A DNA stretch of 64,000 nucleotides, from contig CADCFQ010000008.1 of the NCBI GenBank assembly GCA_902800795.1, positions 1-64,000 of the forward strand, read 5' to 3'. Made by a program: the position numbers and the translations under genes. The notes under the pieces were generated by a model. That model ran no database searches. It saw nothing but the letters and a program-made list of their open reading frames with translations, and was not told where the DNA came from. Source of the DNA: an uncultured Ruminococcus sp. (GTDB lineage Bacteria; Bacillota; Clostridia; Oscillospirales; Ruminococcaceae). How positions within the stretch are numbered: position 1 is the stretch's first letter; each line of letters begins with the position of its first letter. This document shows positions 53,105 to 62,119 of this stretch, piece after piece.

Positions 53105-54023
53105 GATGGACGAAGTGCAGCTCAGGCTGCTCAAAGAGGTCGCTGACCTTCACGATGTGCCCGAGGGAGCTTATAACCTTCGAGCTAACGGCGAGTCTGT
53201 CGGCAGAAACACCACCGCCAATATAGACATCCAGACAAAGACCGATGTCAGCGGAATAGATATCCGCATAAAGGACGGAACAAAAAAAGAAAGCGTACAC
53301 ATCCCTGTTGTGCTCAGCGAGAGCGGACTAAAAGAGACCGTGTATAACGACTTTTATATAGGCGAGGACTGCGATGTGCTCATCGTTGCCGGCTGCGGCA
53401 TAGACAACTGCGGTACTCAGGATTCGGAGCATGACGGTATCCACAGGTTCTTTATCGGAAAGAACTCCAGGATCCGCTATGTGGAAAAGCATTACGGCTC
53501 CGGCGAAGGAACGGGCAAGAGGATACTTGACCCCAGGACCGAGGTATATATGGAAGAAGGAAGCACCATGGAAATGGAAATGGTGCAGATCAAGGGCGTT
53601 GACTCCACCAACAGGACGACTGTTGCCGAACTGAAAGCAGACGCCAAACTGTTGGTTTCCGAAAGGCTTATGACCCACGGCGAGCAGCAGGCTGTAAGCG
53701 CCTATAAGGTGACTCTTGACGGCAGCGGCTCCAGCGCCGATGTTGTCTCAAGGTCTGTTGCAAGAGACAACAGCTTCCAGAAGCTTGACCTCTGTGTGCT
53801 CGGAAACGCTGCTTGTACCGGCCACACCGAGTGTGACTCCATCATTATGGACAACGGCCGCATACTGGCTGTGCCTGCCCTTGAAGCAAACTGCGTTGAT
53901 GCTGCTCTCGTTCACGAGGCCGCTATCGGAAAGATCGCAGGCGAGCAGCTGATAAAGCTTATGACTCTTGGGCTTACCGAGGCAGAGGCCGAGGAGCAGA
54001 TAATCAACGGATTTCTGAAATAA
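53097..54023 (+). CDS. sufB: SufB/SufD family Fe-S assembly scaffold (SmsB)
   Basis: 308 residues, short for SufB (about 470) and typical for the single scaffold partner of two-gene SMS systems. Right-handed beta-helix region with GCGIDNCGTQDSEHDGIHRF and a C-terminal core with CTGHTECDSIIMDNGRI and LVHEAAIGKI. It keeps the Cys and His residues expected for cluster assembly. ATG 53097, eight bases inside the end of sufC. Confidence 0.92.
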   Translation: MAKMDEVQLRLLKEVADLHDVPEGAYNLRANGESVGRNTTANIDIQTKTDVSGIDIRIKDGTKKESVHIPVVLSESGLKETVYNDFYIGEDCDVLIVAGCGIDNCGTQDSEHDGIHRFFIGKNSRIRYVEKHYGSGEGTGKRILDPRTEVYMEEGSTMEMEMVQIKGVDSTNRTTVAELKADAKLLVSERLMTHGEQQAVSAYKVTLDGSGSSADVVSRSVARDNSFQKLDLCVLGNAACTGHTECDSIIMDNGRILAVPALEANCVDAALVHEAAIGKIAGEQLIKLMTLGLTEAEAEEQIINGFLK

Positions 54024-54072
54024 TTGTACATATTTTCGGACAGTTATCCGAGCCGTGAAGGGAGCGACAGCG

Positions 54073-54702
54073 ATGATACTTTATGAATATCCTCCCAGGC
54101 TGACCCGCTCCGGCCGCCAGCAAAAGGCTCTCCATGACCTTGAAGAGCACAAAAAAATGAGATCCAATATGTTTAAAAACCTCATACTCGGGGCAGCGAT
54201 CGCCCTTATCGGAGTGACGGCAAAAAATATCGTCGTCAAGATACTGCTGATAATTCTAGGGCTTGGCAATATTGCTGTGGCGGCACTGCTCTACTGGTAT
54301 TTCGCCTACTGGCGCCAGGCGGATGTCTACACACGGATCTATGAAGATCACCTTGAACATTCCCAGCGCAGGGCAAAGGGCGCTTATCTTGAGGTCGTGC
54401 TCTGGTATGACGAGGTGAAAAAGTCCTGGCAGACAAACTCGGGAGTGCTGGTTTGCGAGCTTGAAGACCCGAAGCGCTCGAGCTTTATCCTCAAAGACAA
54501 AAAGGGCGGGACAAAACCCCTTGAAGCGCCGCAAAAAGCCGAGCTGGTCTTTCAGGATACGGCGGCGAAGCTCTATCTTATAAACGAGCTGTGGGAGAAG
54601 ATAGGCTATCCCCACAAGGAGTATAATGTCATCGAGGATGATGACGATTATTACTCGAAAGAAGACATGGAGTGGGACAAGCTCCACAAGCACGGACTAT
54701 GA
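54073..54702 (+). CDS. hypothetical membrane protein downstream of sufB
   Basis: 209 residues. Residues about 33-80 form two membrane helices (NLILGAAIALIGVTAKNIVV, LLIILGLGNIAVAALLYWYF). The remainder is a soluble, beta-rich PH-like domain (YTRIYEDHLEHSQRRAKGAY, SSFILKDKKGG) and an acidic tail (EDDDDYYSKEDMEWD). AAGGGAG before ATG 54073. It lies 49 bases after sufB and may belong to the same transcript. Family not recognised. Confidence 0.72.
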   Translation: MILYEYPPRLTRSGRQQKALHDLEEHKKMRSNMFKNLILGAAIALIGVTAKNIVVKILLIILGLGNIAVAALLYWYFAYWRQADVYTRIYEDHLEHSQRRAKGAYLEVVLWYDEVKKSWQTNSGVLVCELEDPKRSSFILKDKKGGTKPLEAPQKAELVFQDTAAKLYLINELWEKIGYPHKEYNVIEDDDDYYSKEDMEWDKLHKHGL

Positions 54703-54805
54703 TCTGATACCCTTCGCTGTCTTCGGCGGCGGAGGGTCAAATATACCTGTCAATGACGAATTAACAGGATGCATTTTGGGCAGTGATATGAAGAAAGGAA
54801 AGGCT

Positions 54806-55285
54806 ATGGGCAAGGAACAAAAGACCAACGCTATGCGGATACTGGACAGGGCTAAGGTGGCTTACGAGGTCAATACCTATGAGTGCGATGAATTTATCGA
54901 CGGCTGTCACATCGCCGACCAGCTGGGACAAAGGTATGATGAGTCCTTCAAGACGCTGGTCACCAAGGGCAAAAGCGGCGGATATTTTGTGTTCGCTCTG
55001 CCTGTGGACAAGGAGCTGGACCTTAAAGCGGCGGCGGCAAGCGTCGGCGAGAAATCCGTGAGTATGATACACGTCAAGGAGATAAACCAGATAACCGGCT
55101 ACATCCGTGGCGGCTGCACACCGGTGGGGATGAAGAAAAAGTTCCCCACTGTGATAGACAGCTCCTGTCTTTCGTTTGAAAAGATCATTATCAGCGGCGG
55201 CAGGATAGGCGTTCAGATAATCATCTCCCCTTCCGATCTTTTAAAGGTCACCGACGGCAGGACCGCCGATATAACCGCAAAATGA
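54806..55285 (+). CDS. ybaK: Cys-tRNA(Pro)/Cys-tRNA(Cys) deacylase, YbaK/EbsC type
   Basis: 159 residues. KTNAMRILDRAKVAYEVNTYE at the start (first 20 of it), KTLVTKGKSGGYFVFALPVD in the middle with the conserved Lys, and GYIRGGCTPVGMKKKFP with the GGxxP-type loop. Hydrolyses mischarged Cys-tRNA(Pro). ATG 54806 after AAAGGAAAG; ATG 54788 is an alternative. Confidence 0.93.
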   Translation: MGKEQKTNAMRILDRAKVAYEVNTYECDEFIDGCHIADQLGQRYDESFKTLVTKGKSGGYFVFALPVDKELDLKAAAASVGEKSVSMIHVKEINQITGYIRGGCTPVGMKKKFPTVIDSSCLSFEKIIISGGRIGVQIIISPSDLLKVTDGRTADITAK

Positions 55286-55350
55286 ACTGCTTGGCTGCTG
55301 CAAGCTGCCGTTTTTTCTTGAATTGTTTAGCGGCGTTGCCAAGTGCGAAA

Positions 55351-55388
55351 AAGGTACCTCACCCCAAAGGGGGTGAGGTACCTTTTTT
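55351..55388. terminator. bidirectional terminator after ybaK
   Basis: 15-base stem AAGGTACCTCACCCC / GGGGTGAGGTACCTT flanked by A and T runs. A weaker GGC/GCC hairpin with TTTTTT lies just before it (55294-55317). Confidence 0.92.
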
Positions 55389-55421
55389 CCTGAAGCTGTT
55401 CGTTTGGCAGCCTCTGATATT

Positions 55422-56009
55422 TTATTCGCTTGCTCTTACCGCACCTGCGATCATCTTCGCACACAGCTCATAGCCAAGGGTGCCGCTGTTGAGAACAAGA
55501 TCGTAGCTGAGCATATCTCCCCACTTTTTAGTGGTGTTGGCATTATAGTAATCCGCTCTTTTCCTGTCATATCTCTTCAGCTGAGCATCAGCATCATCGA
55601 ACTTGATGCCATGCTCCTTCATAGCACAGCTTATCCTTTTCTCACGGTCAGAATTTATGAACACATTGAGGGTCCTTACCTTGTTCTTAAGGATGAAATC
55701 CGCACACCTGCCAACGATGACACAGCTGCCCTCGTTATTAACGATATCATGTATGACCTTTGTCTCGGCATCGAAGATACGCCCGGGCAGATTTCTGCCG
55801 ATAAGGGATATCGGGTTTGTCAGCGGATTGAGGAGCGCTTCCTCATACTTGTTTATCTCCTCCATAGAGATACCGCTGAGAGATGCCGCCATTTCAACTA
55901 TCTGGCGGTCAAAGCATTTTACCCCCAGCTCGGCTGCTGTCAGCTTGCCGATAGCCGACCCTCCCGAGCAATAGGTCCTTCCTATACACACGACCTTGAT
56001 CTTTGCCAT
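55422..56009 (-). CDS. cytidylate kinase-like family protein, paralogue 2
   Basis: 195 residues. CIGRTYCSGGSAIGKLTAAE as P-loop region, GVKCFDRQIVEMAA, GSCVIVGRCADFILKN, and KRADYYNANTTKKWGD, the same blocks as the paralogue at 51258. Identity between the two is moderate, so the split is old. ATG 56009 after AAGGAGGAG. Own promoter; ends at the shared bidirectional terminator. Confidence 0.88.
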   Translation of the reverse strand: MAKIKVVCIGRTYCSGGSAIGKLTAAELGVKCFDRQIVEMAASLSGISMEEINKYEEALLNPLTNPISLIGRNLPGRIFDAETKVIHDIVNNEGSCVIVGRCADFILKNKVRTLNVFINSDREKRISCAMKEHGIKFDDADAQLKRYDRKRADYYNANTTKKWGDMLSYDLVLNSGTLGYELCAKMIAGAVRASE

Positions 56010-56074
56010 AACTTCTCCTCCTTGCATATAATTCTATATTTTTGCCCAAAAACTTTTGTATAAATCTTAAAATA

Positions 56075-56103
56075 ATTATAATATGAAATTCACAAAAAGT
56101 CAA
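56075..56103 (-). promoter_or_regulatory. sigma-A promoter of cytidylate-kinase-like paralogue 2
   Basis: Minus strand: TTGACT (56098-56103), 17-base spacer, TATAAT (56075-56080). Confidence 0.85.
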
Positions 56104-56164
56104 GAGCCAAAACGCCTTACAGAGGCAGTTTTCCGCCCTTTTTATAAAGATCTGCGCTCCGCAT

Positions 56165-56203
56165 ACACAAAATACCCCCGCCGGTAAAAGCGGGGGTATG
56201 ATA
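56165..56203 (-). terminator. terminator of the sugar-binding lipoprotein gene
   Basis: Minus strand: ATACCCCCGC/GCGGGGGTAT arms with TTTTACCG loop, then TTTTGTG. Confidence 0.85.
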
Positions 56204-56217
56204 TCTCTGAATGCTTA

Positions 56218-57657
56218 TTACTTGTCAGTAGGAACGTCAGAAATGTTGGAGTTGCACTCGTCGAGCAGATAGTCAACAGCAGTCTTGTTGGAAGCTACGC
56301 ACTCGCTCCACGATGTAGCGCCGCCGCCTGTTACCATTGTAGCCTGGTTAACTGTCATCATCAGAGTAGAAAGCTCGGGAGTTACACCCTCCTGATAGTC
56401 GAATACAGGGTTCTCAGCTGCGAGATCGTAAACGGTGTGTCTCATCTCGATCATCTCATCTGTCCACTTGTACTCGTCCTTGAGCTGCTCGTCACCGATA
56501 TCAGAAGCGTTCTGCTTGGATACCTGGAGGCAGTTCATATAAGCTGCCCAGCCCTTAGGATTCGGAGCGTTCTTGCAGAGGAGGAAGCCGTGGATTCCGG
56601 CAGATACATAGTACTTGCCGTCACCATCATCGATCCTAGGCATAGGAACGAACATAACGTCGCCGCCCTCTACGTCACCAAAGATCTTTGTAGACTCGGT
56701 GGTTCCCTCGATAGCCCATGTACCAACAGGGATAAACAGTGTCAGACCTGAACCCAGACCCTCACCTGTCGAACCGTCGCCTCTTGTGCTCCAGTTATTA
56801 TCGCATCTCGGGAATACAACGTTGTTCTTTGCCAGATCATACATCATATCCTGAACCTTTGTGATAGCAGGATCAGCCATGTTGTTTACAAGCTTACCGT
56901 TCTCGATACCGATAAGCGGCTTTCCGGAAGTATCATTAAGAGCCTTGCCGTACCAGTAACCGTCAAGAGCATACTTATCCTCATCGGCATTGGTGAACTC
57001 CTCGCACATCTCAGTGAATACAGACCATGTCCACTTGTCCTCAGCAAACAGCTCAGCAGGATCATCAAAGCCTGCATCCTCAACTGTGGATCTGTTGTAG
57101 ATACAAACATACTGAGGTCTTGCGTCGATACCTGCTATATAGTGACCGCCGTTGAAATATCCGGCCTCGCAAACGGACTTGGAAGGTGTCCACAGCTCGG
57201 AATCAAGATCGATATAATCGTCGATCGGCTCGAACATTGCCTTTATTGCACCCTTAGGGAATGCATCCATATCGTCTGCCGGGAAAAAGTCAGGCGAATC
57301 GTTTGACATAACAGCCTTAGCAAGAGCTGTGTATCTGTCATCCCAAGTTGTCTGGATGTACTGGATCTTTCCGTCATACTTGTCCTTGAACAGCTGGAGA
57401 CCGGGGTCTACTACCTGACCGTCCTTGGGGTTCAGGTCATAGTGTGCCATCCACTTGATAGTGGTGTTCTCAAGCTTCTCATCAGGCAGAAGGCTCTGAA
57501 GATCAGCGATCTTTTCCTTCTGGCTGTCGGTCAGCGATGCTGCAGGTGCTGCAGAGCTGGAACCTGAACTGCTGTCGGAACTGCTTCCGCAGGCTGCCAT
57601 GCTTGCTGCAAGTGTCAGCGAGCAAGCTGCTGCGAGGATCCTTTTTGTCAATTTCAT
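56218..57657 (-). CDS. ABC-type extracellular sugar-binding lipoprotein (orphan)
   Basis: 479 residues. Lipobox LTLAASMAACG with Cys23, Ser-rich linker, then a family 1 solute-binding fold (TTIKWMAHYDLNP, GLQLFKDKYDGKIQY, AGIDARPQYVCIYNRSTVED, GWAAYMNCLQVSKQNA). AAGGAGGT before ATG 57657. Usually next to two permease genes; none is present here, so it must work with a transporter encoded elsewhere or be a stand-alone sensor. Own promoter and terminator. Confidence 0.9.
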   Translation of the reverse strand: MKLTKRILAAACSLTLAASMAACGSSSDSSSGSSSAAPAASLTDSQKEKIADLQSLLPDEKLENTTIKWMAHYDLNPKDGQVVDPGLQLFKDKYDGKIQYIQTTWDDRYTALAKAVMSNDSPDFFPADDMDAFPKGAIKAMFEPIDDYIDLDSELWTPSKSVCEAGYFNGGHYIAGIDARPQYVCIYNRSTVEDAGFDDPAELFAEDKWTWSVFTEMCEEFTNADEDKYALDGYWYGKALNDTSGKPLIGIENGKLVNNMADPAITKVQDMMYDLAKNNVVFPRCDNNWSTRGDGSTGEGLGSGLTLFIPVGTWAIEGTTESTKIFGDVEGGDVMFVPMPRIDDGDGKYYVSAGIHGFLLCKNAPNPKGWAAYMNCLQVSKQNASDIGDEQLKDEYKWTDEMIEMRHTVYDLAAENPVFDYQEGVTPELSTLMMTVNQATMVTGGGATSWSECVASNKTAVDYLLDECNSNISDVPTDK

Positions 57658-57729
57658 CAAAATAACCTCCTTGATTTGAGGCGGTGTTTCTACGGAAAAC
57701 ACACGCCATAGACAGTTTTGCCCATAAAT

Positions 57730-57758
57730 ATAATATCAAAAACTTAAAAAAATATCAA
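57730..57758 (-). promoter_or_regulatory. sigma-A promoter of the sugar-binding lipoprotein gene
   Basis: Minus strand: TTGATA (57753-57758), 17-base spacer, TATTAT (57730-57735). Confidence 0.75.
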
Positions 57759-57872
57759 TCGGCATTTTGCAATAACAATTCCGACTCATTTTAGTTATTT
57801 TGCATATTAGCGGCGATTGCTGTTTGAGTAAAGGTTTTCAGTAAACGTTTTCAGTATTCAATTAATACAAAT

Positions 57873-58727
57873 TCACAAACTTTTTACATTGACATCCTTC
57901 CCGAGCACCCTCACCATATCCTCCGGCATAGGCGAAAACACTGATATAGGTTCATCCGTGAACGGTATGACAAAGCTGACCTTAGCACAGTGGAGAGCCT
58001 GTCTTTTCATGAGAAAGGTGTCTCCGCCGTAAAGGTCATCCCCCAGAAGCGGTAGTCCTCTGTGGGCACAATGGACCCTGATCTGGTGTGTCCTGCCGGT
58101 CTCAAGGGTGAAAGCGGTCAAGGTTAAATTATTGATATTTTCAACTGTTTTAAATGTAGTCGCAGCAAATTTCCCGTCCGCTCTTACGCACCTTTTAACA
58201 GTGCTGCCCTCTTCCCTTGCTATGGGTGCGCAGATGCGGCCGCCTGCAAGTCCGCTGTGCTTTGTTATCCCCACATAGACCTTGCTTACGCTCCTCTGTA
58301 ACCATGATGCTCCGGCAAGGGTCTTAGCGGCGATGACACAGCCGCTGGTGTTTTTATCGAGCCTGTTTATACAGCGCATGGGAAGCTCCGGGAAGAGTTT
58401 GTGGAACTCTATCTCCAGCGTGTCGTCATAATGCTTCGGCGAGCGGTGACATGGCATGAAGGGCGGTTTCGAGAACACTATACAGTGTTCGTCCTCATAG
58501 AGAACAGGCACGCCCGTATCCTCTGACGAGCGCACCTGTGAAGGTTCATAAAGGTCAATCTCATCGCCTGCAAAGACTCTGTCAACAGTCCTCACAGTTT
58601 CGCCTCTGCGGGTCATGCCGTTCTCAGTGTGCTTGAGGGAGTTTATCAGCCGTCTTGAAACTCCCCTGCTGCGAAGGAAGCTGTCCAGCCTTTTGCCGTC
58701 CTCGCAGGGGCCGACCCTGAATATCAC
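57873..58727 (-). CDS. RluA family pseudouridine synthase
   Basis: 284 residues. Short N-terminal S4-like part (GKRLDSFLRSRGVSRRLINS), then the catalytic motif INRLDKNTSGC with the Asp, and the late ETGRTHQIRVHCAHRGLPLLG (first 20 shown in meaning). Asn replaces the usual His before RLD, which is common in clostridial members. ATGA overlap with the membrane gene upstream. Confidence 0.92.
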   Translation of the reverse strand: MIFRVGPCEDGKRLDSFLRSRGVSRRLINSLKHTENGMTRRGETVRTVDRVFAGDEIDLYEPSQVRSSEDTGVPVLYEDEHCIVFSKPPFMPCHRSPKHYDDTLEIEFHKLFPELPMRCINRLDKNTSGCVIAAKTLAGASWLQRSVSKVYVGITKHSGLAGGRICAPIAREEGSTVKRCVRADGKFAATTFKTVENINNLTLTAFTLETGRTHQIRVHCAHRGLPLLGDDLYGGDTFLMKRQALHCAKVSFVIPFTDEPISVFSPMPEDMVRVLGKDVNVKSL

Positions 58728-59557
58728 AGGCTGTACCTCCTCCAGCGGCGGACGGAAGCTTTAAGCTTGTCCTGCCAGTAATCACCGAGTATCTCCTCGG
58801 CCAGTGTCACCTTACAGGTCTTATAATAAGGATAGACCACAAAGAACGGATATATTAAGATGAAAAACGGAATAAACTTAACAAAGGTGAGGTGAAAGAC
58901 AAAATACTTCATGTGGTTGCCCTCCATGAGCTTTTTCGAGAGAGCCACCGCCTTTGAGATCTTTGCACGGGGATTGAGGAGCATTATCTGATTGACCATA
59001 GCCAGCGATATGATATACCTGAAAAAGATGCCCAGCCAAACGCCTGTAAAGCCTATGCAGAGCATGAGCAGCAGAAGTTTAAGGGAGCTAAGCTGCGCAT
59101 GAGGTGTTCCTGCCACCAGGTAGTAGATCCCGTATCCGCCGATAAGAGCGGGGATGAGCATAATGAATTTGCGAAGAAGAATATCTATAGCCAGGAGCAG
59201 AGCCTTGAAGCCGTAGATATTGACATGAGCGTTGAGATATTTCTTTGTCTCAACAAAGTCCTCTCCACGGGATATATCCACAAAGAGCCTGTTTATGACC
59301 CACCACTCGCCGACCACGAGCGGAGTCATAAGAGTCATTATGACAGCCCAGAATATCATAACATCACCGTCATATCTGAGGGCTCTGAGAGAGAAATACT
59401 TCTCCCAGCCCACCTGCTCGAAGATGAGCCTGACAGACGAAAAGAACACGAAAAGAAAGCCTGCTATCGAAAACAAAAACATGGACATCGAAAAGCAGTT
59501 TCCGCCGTTATCACGAAACCTTGTCCTGGCCCTTGCCTTTACCTGCTCGACATTCAT
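58724..59557 (-). CDS. DUF975-like integral membrane protein
   Basis: 277 residues with five or six hydrophobic helices. The segment FFRYIISLAMVNQIMLLNP followed by ISKAVALSKKLMEGN is the DUF975 pattern (F-x-Y-x-x-A ... S-x-x-x-M-x-G). AAAGGAGCGG before the ATG. Sits between the RluA gene and a phosphatase gene. Function unknown. Confidence 0.75.
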   Translation of the reverse strand: MNVEQVKARARTRFRDNGGNCFSMSMFLFSIAGFLFVFFSSVRLIFEQVGWEKYFSLRALRYDGDVMIFWAVIMTLMTPLVVGEWWVINRLFVDISRGEDFVETKKYLNAHVNIYGFKALLLAIDILLRKFIMLIPALIGGYGIYYLVAGTPHAQLSSLKLLLLMLCIGFTGVWLGIFFRYIISLAMVNQIMLLNPRAKISKAVALSKKLMEGNHMKYFVFHLTFVKFIPFFILIYPFFVVYPYYKTCKVTLAEEILGDYWQDKLKASVRRWRRYSL

Positions 59558-59578
59558 AATGCCGCTCCTTTCAAAAAC

Positions 59579-60229
59579 TTATGCGTCCTCTAAAGTGTAG
59601 TCCTCCTGAAGCTCATATTTCGGAGGATAAGAGCCCACTATCTCAAATGCCTCGGAGCGCTGCCACATCGAAGCTGTGACCAGCACCTCGAAGCCCTCGC
59701 CGAAGCCGCAGACATAGTCGATAGGCCTAGCCTTCGGCACGCCGAAGCCTGCCATCATATTCATGATTATACCCGAGTGTGTGCAGACGCCCACATAGGT
59801 AAGGCCTTCATACATCATATCCGAGATGATGATATTAAGCGCCTCATAGCAGCGGTTCATAACGTCCCTCACGGACTCCCCTCCGGGAGGAGGATTGTCA
59901 AGACCGCCCTTGATAAACTCCTTATAAGCCTCTGTCTCCATAAGCTCGTCGGCGGTCTTGTTCTCAAACTCGCCGAAATCCATCTCCCTCAGCTGCGGCA
60001 GCTCTGCCACAAGCCTGTTGGGCTGGAGTATATTCACTGTCTGTATGCAGCGCTTCAGCGGTGAGGTATAGACCTTCTGCACAGGCGGATACTCGTTTTT
60101 CTCCAGCAGATCATAAAGCTGCTGTGCTCCCTCGGATGAGAGCGGAAGATCGGTCTTGCCGATGTATCTGCCGTCTGTGTTTGCCTGTGTCATACCGTGT
60201 CTGAAAAACACTATCCTGTAACCCTTCAT
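59579..60229 (-). CDS. histidine phosphatase family protein
   Basis: 216 residues. Phosphohistidine motif FFRHGMTQANTDGRYIGKTD at the N-terminus, LREMDFGEFENKTADEL, and the second His in CTHSGIIMNMM. Phosphoglycerate-mutase-like fold (GpmB/CobC/PhoE group); substrate not readable. GGAGGAC before the ATG. The leader carries two hairpins (AGCCCGG/CCGGGCT at 60244-60259 and GCGCC/GGCGC near 60279-60296). Confidence 0.9.
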   Translation of the reverse strand: MKGYRIVFFRHGMTQANTDGRYIGKTDLPLSSEGAQQLYDLLEKNEYPPVQKVYTSPLKRCIQTVNILQPNRLVAELPQLREMDFGEFENKTADELMETEAYKEFIKGGLDNPPPGGESVRDVMNRCYEALNIIISDMMYEGLTYVGVCTHSGIIMNMMAGFGVPKARPIDYVCGFGEGFEVLVTASMWQRSEAFEIVGSYPPKYELQEDYTLEDA

Positions 60230-60362
60230 TTTGTCCTCCTGATAAAGCCCGGTGCCGGGCTGTTAAGATCTTCACACAGCGCCAGCCCTCGGGCGCTTCT
60301 TGGTGCGGCGGGAATTTGTTAGTAAAAAGTCTGAGATTTGATGAAAAATTTAAAAACAGCTA

Positions 60363-60391
60363 TTTACAAAACGATTAAAATATAGTATAAT
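60363..60391 (+). promoter_or_regulatory. sigma-A promoter of the XRE regulator gene
   Basis: TTTACA (60363-60368), 17-base spacer, TATAAT (60386-60391). It rules out the in-frame ATG at 60390, which lies inside the -10 box. Confidence 0.82.
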
Positions 60392-60431
60392 GAAATATGT
60401 GTATATAGCACACAAGGGAGCGTTCGCTGTT

Positions 60432-61034
60432 ATGGATATATATAACGAAAAAGAATACGCCGTTATTATAAGCCAGAGACTGCGCCAGGCCCGCAGACAG
60501 GCGGGGCTTACACAGGCCAGGGCCGCAAAAGCCGCAGGTCTCAGCCAGTCCGCTCTTTCAGAGATCGAGAGCGCCAAGCGCAGTGTTTCGCTTGTGTGTG
60601 CAATACAGCTGGCAAAAGCATATGATATACAGCTGAGTGAGCTTTTAGGCGAACAGCCTATAAACAGAGAGACCGAACAGACTCCGGGGATCCTGACCGA
60701 TGCGGTCTCGCTCCTGTCCCAGCTTTTAAAAGCCGGGGGCTCAAAGGAGCTGGAGTTCACCTGCTCGCAGTCGCTCTGTGTTACGGTGTACCTGGTTTTC
60801 AGGCTGCTTTACAAGCAGAACCGCCACAACAGCGGCGCTCTGTTCTCGCTGTCCTATGAGAAGGCTTTTGAGATCGGGAAGGGGTTCCTTCCGGCGGCTG
60901 TATATGAGGAGATCACTCTTTGTCTGAAGCGTTGTCCCATCGATACGGATGCACTGGAGCTTCCGGTGGAAAAGAACCCGGAGATCGTCTCCTTTGTTTC
61001 AGAAGCCGAGCGTATCCTTAAAGCTCTTGGATAA
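60432..61034 (+). CDS. XRE-family helix-turn-helix transcriptional regulator
   Basis: 200 residues. HTH in about 10-70: RLRQARRQAGLTQARAAKAA, then GLSQSALSEIESAKRSVS. The C-terminal 120 residues are helical with Cys residues (FTCSQSLCVTVYLVF, ITLCLKRCPIDTD), no known ligand domain. ATG 60432; the ribosome site GGGAG is about 13 bases away. Placed ahead of apbE and the rnf start on the same strand, but control of them is not shown. Confidence 0.85.
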   Translation: MDIYNEKEYAVIISQRLRQARRQAGLTQARAAKAAGLSQSALSEIESAKRSVSLVCAIQLAKAYDIQLSELLGEQPINRETEQTPGILTDAVSLLSQLLKAGGSKELEFTCSQSLCVTVYLVFRLLYKQNRHNSGALFSLSYEKAFEIGKGFLPAAVYEEITLCLKRCPIDTDALELPVEKNPEIVSFVSEAERILKALG

Positions 61035-61073
61035 GTATAACACATCTCTTATAAAATTACAAGACCCATTACT

Positions 61074-62078
61074 ATGAACAAAAAACTCAGATCAATCCTG
61101 CCCATAGGCACAGGCATAGCGCTTATTGCGGCCGGAGCAGCGATGATGATAAAAGCATCTGTGCCGTATTATGACAGGACGTATTTCGCAATGGACTGTC
61201 CCTGCGAGATAAAGATATACTCAAAGGAAGACTATACCGGAGAGCTGGGCGACAGGATAACAGAGCTGGACGAAACGCTGTCGGCCTATTATGAGAGGTC
61301 CGAGATAACCAGGCTCAATTCCTGCGGAAAGCTTGAAAAGGCAGGAAAAGATACGACGGACATTATAAAAAAGTCAATGGAGCTGTATCAGACCTACGGC
61401 GGCTGCAACATAACCATCGGGGCTGTCACAAAGCTGTGGGATATCAGCGGCGACCCGAGGGTGCCCTCGGATGATGAGATAGAAAAGGCGCTTGAAAGCG
61501 TTGACATTTCAAATATAAAGCTTGACGGCGAGAGTGCCGAGCTTATGGACGGCGCTCAGATAGACCTTGGCTGTGATGCCAAGGGGTATGCTCTTGACGA
61601 GGCAAAAAAAGAGCTTGATAAGCTGAAAGCGGATGCGGCTGTGGTAAGCTTCGGGTCTTCGGTGCTCTGCTATGGCAAAAAGCCCGACGGCAGCAGCTTC
61701 ACTGTAGGGATAAAGGACCCGATGACAGCAGAAGGGATCTGCGCCGAGGTGGAGCTTGATGAGTGCTTCCTTTCCACATCGGGGGGCTATGAGCGCTTCT
61801 TTGAAGCAGACGGCGTGACCTACTGCCATATCTTCGATGAGAAAACAGGCAGACCCACGGATTCGGATCTTCTGTCGGTGACAGTCGTCGGCGGCAGCGG
61901 CATACTGACGGACTTTCTCTCGACACGGATATATCTTGACGGGACGGCAGGGTTAGAAAAATGGCTGGCGCTTGATGAAGCAAGTGTCATAGCTATCGAC
62001 GGCCGTGGGCAGGTATACTGCTCTGACGATATAAAGGACAGTGTTAAGATCACCGGAGACGGTTTTAAACTGATATGA
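61074..62078 (+). CDS. apbE: FAD:protein FMN transferase (ApbE)
   Basis: 334 residues. N-terminal membrane helix or signal (IGTGIALIAAGAAMMI). ApbE motifs are present but deviant: DLGCDAKGYALDEA (usual DLGGIAKGYA), HIFDEKTGRPTDSDLLSVTV, and the metal-site GILTDFLST. Attaches FMN to threonine of Rnf and Nqr subunits outside the membrane. An rnfC gene starts 730 bases downstream, which fits. No lipobox cysteine is seen. Confidence 0.92.
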   Translation: MNKKLRSILPIGTGIALIAAGAAMMIKASVPYYDRTYFAMDCPCEIKIYSKEDYTGELGDRITELDETLSAYYERSEITRLNSCGKLEKAGKDTTDIIKKSMELYQTYGGCNITIGAVTKLWDISGDPRVPSDDEIEKALESVDISNIKLDGESAELMDGAQIDLGCDAKGYALDEAKKELDKLKADAAVVSFGSSVLCYGKKPDGSSFTVGIKDPMTAEGICAEVELDECFLSTSGGYERFFEADGVTYCHIFDEKTGRPTDSDLLSVTVVGGSGILTDFLSTRIYLDGTAGLEKWLALDEASVIAIDGRGQVYCSDDIKDSVKITGDGFKLI

Positions 62079-62119
62079 TTTCATTTTGGCTCACGCCATA
62101 TGTTAGGGGGATATAAACT

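Noticed and set aside
60390..60431. Upstream start (ATG 60390) for the XRE regulator
   Set aside because: That ATG overlaps the TATAAT of a well-spaced promoter, so it would not be in the transcript.
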